Shown in pieces: positions 5,214 through 8,777 of a DNA stretch of 8,777 nt; the stretch's first letter is position 1, and each line of letters opens with the position of its first letter. Source of the DNA: JADMII01 sp036278595 (GTDB lineage: Bacteria > Chloroflexota > Dehalococcoidia > DSTF01 > JACRBR01). The notes beneath the pieces were generated by a model that saw only the letters and a list, made by a program, of their open reading frames with translations, had not been told where the DNA came from and did not search any database. The DNA is taken from assembly GCA_036278595.1 (NCBI GenBank), contig DASUKS010000053.1:1-8777 (forward strand). Reading direction: 5' to 3'. A program made the translations under genes and the position numbers.

Positions 5214-6470
5214 ATGAAAATCTGCTTCCTGATGTATCAGGGCAACATGTACTCCGGCGGACAGGGCATCTACCTGCACTACCTGACCCGCGAGCTCGCC
5301 CGCATGGGGCACGAGGTGCACGTCATCGCCGGAGCGCCCTACCCGAAGCTCGCCGATGGCGTCACCGTCCACAACATCCGCGACTACAGCTACTGGTCCT
5401 ACCACCACTACAAGAAGGACTTCGTCTACGGGCGGCCGCCGCTCAGCTACTTCCACCCCGTGAACTTCTACGAGTTCATCTCGACGCGCACCGCCCTCTC
5501 GTCGCTGCTCGCCAACTTCAGCGTGCGTGCGTACTTCAAGCTGCGCGAGCTGTCGCGCGAGCACCGGTTCGACATCGTGCACGACAACCAGACGCTGAGC
5601 TACGGCGTCTGGGCAGCGCAGGCCACCGGCTTCCCCCTCGTCGCCACCATCCACCACCCGCTGTCGTACGACCTGAAGAACCAGCTCCGGCAGGCACGCA
5701 GCGTCTACGAGAAGGCGCGCCGCATCCTCTGGTCGCCGTGGATGATGCAGGAGGTCGTCGCGCGCCGGCTTGACCGCGTGATCGTGGTGTCGGAGACCTC
5801 CCGCAAGGACGTCGAAGCCGCGTTCGACCTGCCGCCGGAGAAGGTGCGCACCGTCTACAACGGCATCGATACGGACACATTCCGCCCGCTGCCCGGGGTC
5901 GGGCGCAGGCCGGACAAGCTGCTGTACGTCGGCAACTCGGAGGACCGCAACAAGGGCGCGCGCTACTTCCTCGAGGCCCTGAACATCCTGAAGGACGAGA
6001 TGGATTTCCGGGTCACGTTCGTCGACAATTTCCGGCACAACCTCAAGCTCGCGCCGCGCCTCGTCAACGAGTTCGGCCTCAACTCGCGGGTCGACTTCAC
6101 CGGGCGCATCCCTACCGAAGACCTCGTCCGCCACTACAACGAGGCGAAGCTGCTCGTCACCTCGTCCGTGCACGAGGGCTTCGGCCTGCCGCTCGCCGAG
6201 GCCATGGCGTGCGGGACGCCGGTCGTCGGCACGCAGATCGGCGCCTATCGCGAGATCGTCGAGCATGGCGTGAGCGGCTGGCTCGTGCCGCCCGCCGAGC
6301 CCCGCGCGCTTGCGGACGCCATACGGATGATGTGGAATGACGCAGCGCTGCGGGAGCGCCTCGGCGACGGCGGAAGGAAGCGCATCCTCGAGAAGTTCAA
6401 CTGGCGCAAGGCCGCCGAAGAGACCCTCGCGGTCTACGAAGAGATTCTGCCGCAAGGCAGCAAAACCTAG
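5214..6470 (+). CDS. GT4-family (GT-B fold) glycosyltransferase
   Basis: The 418-residue product has two Rossmann-like halves. The N-terminal acceptor-binding half begins MKICFLMYQGNMYSGGQGIY, with the Gly-Gly loop at residues 15-16 typical of GT4 enzymes. The C-terminal donor-binding half opens near KLLYVGNSEDRNKG (residues 235-248), where Arg245 and Lys248 lie in the expected nucleotide-sugar phosphate region. It carries the retaining-GT signature EGFGLPLAEAMACGTPVV (321-338), with Glu321 and Glu329 as the E-x7-E pair. VYNGID (214-219) precedes the donor domain. It should transfer a sugar from an NDP-sugar to a lipid or glycan acceptor at the inner membrane face; donor and acceptor are not predictable. 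The start lacks a Shine-Dalgarno and follows a heptad array by 3 nt. The TAG stop lies inside another array. A methyltransferase gene follows after 87 bp. Confidence 0.93.
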   Translation: MKICFLMYQGNMYSGGQGIYLHYLTRELARMGHEVHVIAGAPYPKLADGVTVHNIRDYSYWSYHHYKKDFVYGRPPLSYFHPVNFYEFISTRTALSSLLANFSVRAYFKLRELSREHRFDIVHDNQTLSYGVWAAQATGFPLVATIHHPLSYDLKNQLRQARSVYEKARRILWSPWMMQEVVARRLDRVIVVSETSRKDVEAAFDLPPEKVRTVYNGIDTDTFRPLPGVGRRPDKLLYVGNSEDRNKGARYFLEALNILKDEMDFRVTFVDNFRHNLKLAPRLVNEFGLNSRVDFTGRIPTEDLVRHYNEAKLLVTSSVHEGFGLPLAEAMACGTPVVGTQIGAYREIVEHGVSGWLVPPAEPRALADAIRMMWNDAALRERLGDGGRKRILEKFNWRKAAEETLAVYEEILPQGSKT

Positions 6471-6491
6471 AACCAGGAACCTGGAACCAAT
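6464..6491. repeat. Heptad tandem repeat containing the glycosyltransferase stop codon
   Basis: Units are AACCTAG (6464), AACCAGG (6471), AACCTGG (6478) and the partial unit AACCAAT (6485). The TAG stop (6468-6470) lies in the first unit, so the last codons of the glycosyltransferase are repeat-derived. It is the left arm of an imperfect inverted repeat with 6524-6548. Confidence 0.85.
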
Positions 6492-6523
6492 CTCGTCCGA
6501 CGCGATGGGTTCGTTTCCGCCTA

Positions 6524-6551
6524 GGTTCCAGGTTCTAAGTTCCAGGTTCTA
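6524..6551. repeat. Heptad tandem repeat, GGTTCTA family, abutting a start codon
   Basis: Four units: GGTTCCA, GGTTCTA, AGTTCCA and GGTTCTA. Positions 6524-6548 match the reverse complement of 6464-6488 at 21 of 25 positions, leaving a 35-nt loop, so the two arrays can form one long hairpin in the mRNA. The array ends 6 nt before the methyltransferase ATG (6558). Confidence 0.85.
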
Positions 6552-6557
6552 ACGCGT

Positions 6558-7343
6558 ATGCCCGACAACATCGTCAACGTCGACTTCCGCAGGCACTTCC
6601 TCATCCAGCCCGGCGAGCGCGTGCTCGATCTCGGATGCGGCAACGGCCGCCACTCGATCGAGGCCGCGCGCTTCCCCGGCCGCATCGTCGGCGTCGACAT
6701 CTCAGCAGACGACGTGCGGTCGGCGCGCTTCATGTACGAAGACCTGCGCCGCAAGGGCGAGCTGCGGGGCCGCGCCGACTTCATCATCGGCGACGCGACG
6801 AACCTGCCGTTCAAGGACGGCGTCTTCGACAAGTCGATCTGCACCGAGACCTTCGAGCATATCCCCGACGACCGCCGCGGCATCGACGAGTTCACGCGCG
6901 TGACGAAGCCGGGCGCGCAGGTCGCCGTCAGCGTGCCCGCATACTGGCCCGAGCGCGCGTACTGGGCGCTCTCGTGGGACTACTGGCACTCGCCCGGCGG
7001 CCACGTCCGCTGGTACCGCCCAGGCGAGATGCAGGCCATCCTCGACCAGCATGGGATCGATGTCGAGTTCACGCGCCGCCGCCACTCGTCGCAGAGCTTC
7101 TACTGGTTCCTGCGCTGCATCCACGGGCTGCCGAACGAGAACTTCCCGCCGGTGCGTCTTACGTGGAAGCTGATCAACGTCCACCACAACCGGCGCATCA
7201 AGGCGCTCGAGTACGCCGAAACGCTGATGAACTTCATCATCGGCAAGGACCTGATCCACTACGGCCACAAGCGCGTCGCCGCCGGCGCCTCGGTGAATGG
7301 CCACGTCGCGGCGGCCGTGACCGCCGGCGAGGCACACGCATGA
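6558..7343 (+). CDS. Class I SAM-dependent methyltransferase
   Basis: The 261-residue product has the class I (Rossmann-like) SAM-binding core. Motif I is VLDLGCGNGRH (residues 22-32), the acidic ribose-binding Asp47 is in VGVDIS, motif II is GDATNLPF (78-85), and the post-core KPGAQVAVSVP (118-128) corresponds to the Met-transferase strand. This is the Methyltransf_11-like pattern of small-molecule or lipid/sugar methyltransferases. The C-terminal 100 residues are rich in Trp, Tyr and His and probably bind the acceptor. The substrate is unknown; modification of the product of the upstream glycosyltransferase is a reasonable but unproven inference. No Shine-Dalgarno is visible before the ATG, which follows a heptad array by 6 nt. 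The stop overlaps the start of the serine hydrolase gene (ATGA), indicating translational coupling downstream. Confidence 0.92.
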   Translation: MPDNIVNVDFRRHFLIQPGERVLDLGCGNGRHSIEAARFPGRIVGVDISADDVRSARFMYEDLRRKGELRGRADFIIGDATNLPFKDGVFDKSICTETFEHIPDDRRGIDEFTRVTKPGAQVAVSVPAYWPERAYWALSWDYWHSPGGHVRWYRPGEMQAILDQHGIDVEFTRRRHSSQSFYWFLRCIHGLPNENFPPVRLTWKLINVHHNRRIKALEYAETLMNFIIGKDLIHYGHKRVAAGASVNGHVAAAVTAGEAHA

Positions 7344-8716
7344 AGACGCCATCAACATCCGAACTGCAGGAGCGGCTCGACGCCTGGCGCGAGCGCTTCA
7401 GCGTCGCCGGCTGCTCCGTCGGCTGGATGCTCGGCGACGAGCACGGCGAAGCGGCATCTGGCGTCACGAACGTCAACACCGGCGTCGAAGTGACGCCCGA
7501 CACGCTGTTCCAGATCGGCTCGATCACGAAGGTCTACACCACCACGCTGATAATGCAGCTCGTCGACGAGGGCCGCATCGTACTCGATGCGCCGGCCGTC
7601 GCGTACCTGCCCGATCTGCGCTTCGCGGACGCCGACGCGACCGCGCGCGTGACCGTCCGTCACTTGCTCACCCACACCAGCGGGGTAGACGGCGACTTCT
7701 TCGACGAGCACGGCCGCAACGAGGACGCCGTCGAGCGCTACGTCGCCGCCTGCGCGAAGCTGCCGTTCGTCTTCGAGAGCGGGAAGATGTGGTCGTACTG
7801 CAACGCCGGGTTCGTTGTCCTTGGCCGCATCGTCGAGATCATGACCGGCATGCCGTGGCACGTCGCACTGCGCGAGCGCCTGCTCGAGCCACTCGGCGTG
7901 ACGCACACGCTCACGCGCCCCGAGGACGCCCTGCTCTACCGGGCCGCAGCCGGCCATACCGTCGGCTTCGACCGCACGATCAGCCTTACGCAGCGATGGA
8001 GCATCGGCTGGTCGTCCGGCCCCGCCGGGGCGACGCCGAACTCGACCGTCGCCGACCTGCTGACCTTCGCCCGCATGCACCTCGATGGCGGCGTCGCCCG
8101 CGATGGCACGCGCCTGCTCTCGGAGGCGTCCGTGCGCGCGATGCAGGAGCCGCAGGTGACGCTGCCGGAGCATCCCGGCGGTACGTTCGCGGACCAGTGG
8201 GGCCTCGGGTGGATGCTGTTCGACTGGGGCCGCCGCGTCATCGGCCATGACGGTGGCACGCTCGGCCAGAACTCGTCGCTACGCATCCTGCCCGAAGAGC
8301 GCTTCGCCGTGTCGGTGCTGACGAACACCACGCCGTCCGGGGGCATTCTCTGCACGCGCATCATGCGCTGGATGTTCGAGGAGTACGCGGGCATCGAGAT
8401 GGCGCCCTACCCCAAGCCGCCGGAGGAAGCGCCGGACATCGACCTCTCACCGTACGTCGGCACGTACGAGCGCAACGAGCAGCGTATCGAGATCAGCGAG
8501 CGCGACGGCCAGCTCGTCGCCGCGGTCATCATGACCGGCCCCCTCGCCACGGCGGACCAGCAGATGCCGCCGACCGAGCTGTACGCGGTCAACGAGCGCG
8601 TCTTCCTCCAGCGCACGCCCGGTACCGGCGTGTACACCCCGGTCTCGTTCCTCGAGTTCGACCACGGCCGCCCGCAGTACTTCTTCTCCAGCCGGCTGGC
8701 GCGGCGAACGAGTTAA
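7340..8716 (+). CDS. Serine beta-lactamase-like hydrolase (class C/EstB-like), cytosolic
   Basis: The 458-residue product has the class C beta-lactamase/DD-peptidase-like catalytic set: Ser61-x-x-Lys64 in GSITKVY, Tyr153-x-Asn155 in SYCNAG, and His303-x-Gly305 in GHDGGTLG. These replace the SxxK, YxN and KTG motifs of true beta-lactamases, and the HxG form is typical of esterases and peptidases of the family. A C-terminal extension with LSPYVGTYER (369-378) resembles the small beta-barrel domain often appended to these enzymes. There is no signal peptide, so it is probably cytosolic and unlikely to be a periplasmic antibiotic-resistance enzyme; ester or amide hydrolysis is more likely. The ATG at 7340 overlaps the methyltransferase stop by 4 bp, with a weak GAGG (7329-7332) upstream. 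The same frame is open much further upstream inside the methyltransferase, but that part is a shadow. Confidence 0.9.
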   Translation: MKTPSTSELQERLDAWRERFSVAGCSVGWMLGDEHGEAASGVTNVNTGVEVTPDTLFQIGSITKVYTTTLIMQLVDEGRIVLDAPAVAYLPDLRFADADATARVTVRHLLTHTSGVDGDFFDEHGRNEDAVERYVAACAKLPFVFESGKMWSYCNAGFVVLGRIVEIMTGMPWHVALRERLLEPLGVTHTLTRPEDALLYRAAAGHTVGFDRTISLTQRWSIGWSSGPAGATPNSTVADLLTFARMHLDGGVARDGTRLLSEASVRAMQEPQVTLPEHPGGTFADQWGLGWMLFDWGRRVIGHDGGTLGQNSSLRILPEERFAVSVLTNTTPSGGILCTRIMRWMFEEYAGIEMAPYPKPPEEAPDIDLSPYVGTYERNEQRIEISERDGQLVAAVIMTGPLATADQQMPPTELYAVNERVFLQRTPGTGVYTPVSFLEFDHGRPQYFFSSRLARRTS

Positions 8717-8720
8717 CCGC

Positions 8721-8740
8721 CATGGTGCGGTCGCACCATG
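8721..8740. other. Inverted repeat after the serine hydrolase gene
   Basis: CATGGTGC (8721-8728) and GCACCATG (8733-8740) are perfect complements around GGTC, 4 nt after the TAA of the serine hydrolase. No T-run follows, so it is not a canonical intrinsic terminator. It may be a transcript 3'-end hairpin or a binding site for whatever lies beyond the window. Confidence 0.5.
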
Positions 8741-8777
8741 CCGATCGCCCCGCACTACCGACGCAGCCATTGGCACG

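Noticed and set aside
5163..6455. 430-residue open frame on the minus strand opposite the glycosyltransferase
   Set aside because: Shadow of a well-supported GT4 gene; no recognisable motif and biased composition.
6635..7339. N-terminal extension of the serine hydrolase frame through the methyltransferase gene
   Set aside because: The extension is Arg-rich nonsense in another frame of the methyltransferase. The hydrolase domain begins at the ATG at 7340, which overlaps the methyltransferase stop.
8721..8740. Intrinsic terminator for the serine hydrolase gene
   Set aside because: The inverted repeat is real, but no T-tract follows, so it is listed only as an inverted repeat.

Overview
The window is high-GC DNA (by eye about two-thirds G+C) with tightly packed bacterial genes and no rRNA, tRNA, transposase, phage gene or CRISPR array. 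The gene content is a DUF35/SCP-x-type thiolase pair, a stand-alone LON domain protein, DinB, a GT4 glycosyltransferase next to a class I methyltransferase, and a serine beta-lactamase-like hydrolase. Together with the TTG start and the repeat-rich spacers, this would fit a Chloroflexota (Dehalococcoidia-like) or other high-GC environmental bacterium. That placement is an inference from gene style and no marker gene confirms it.

Layout. Positions 2-1231 (+) hold a lipoprotein whose start lies left of the window. A 303-bp repeat-filled spacer separates it from a convergent LON substrate-binding-domain gene (1535-2185, -). A 516-bp spacer (2186-2701) holds a long 7-bp-periodic array, a second heptad array and a plausible sigma70 promoter. 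It precedes the divergent DUF35 (2702-3127) and thiolase (3245-4390) genes, which look like one acyl-CoA-metabolising operon. A strong GC hairpin then separates the thiolase from a DinB-family gene (4474-4950). A repeat-filled 263-bp spacer leads to a glycosyltransferase (5214-6470), a SAM methyltransferase (6558-7343) and a serine hydrolase (7340-8716). The last two overlap by 4 bp (ATGA). The final 61 bp contain a short inverted repeat.

The most unusual content lies between the genes. At least six blocks of degenerate tandem repeat share a 7-bp period but have different unit sequences: 1297-1317, 2189-2354, 2421-2448, 5176-5210, 6464-6491 and 6524-6551. A further block has a 9-10 bp period (1455-1524), and several hairpin-forming repeats are interspersed. 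Three of the seven genes with a visible start (LON, glycosyltransferase, methyltransferase) have a heptad array ending 3-6 nt before the ATG and no Shine-Dalgarno sequence. The DUF35, thiolase and DinB genes have clear ribosome binding sites and no adjacent array, and the serine hydrolase start is coupled to the upstream stop. One array also supplies the stop codon of the glycosyltransferase and forms an inverted repeat with the array before the methyltransferase. The protein-coding genes belong to known families, and I see no undescribed protein system.
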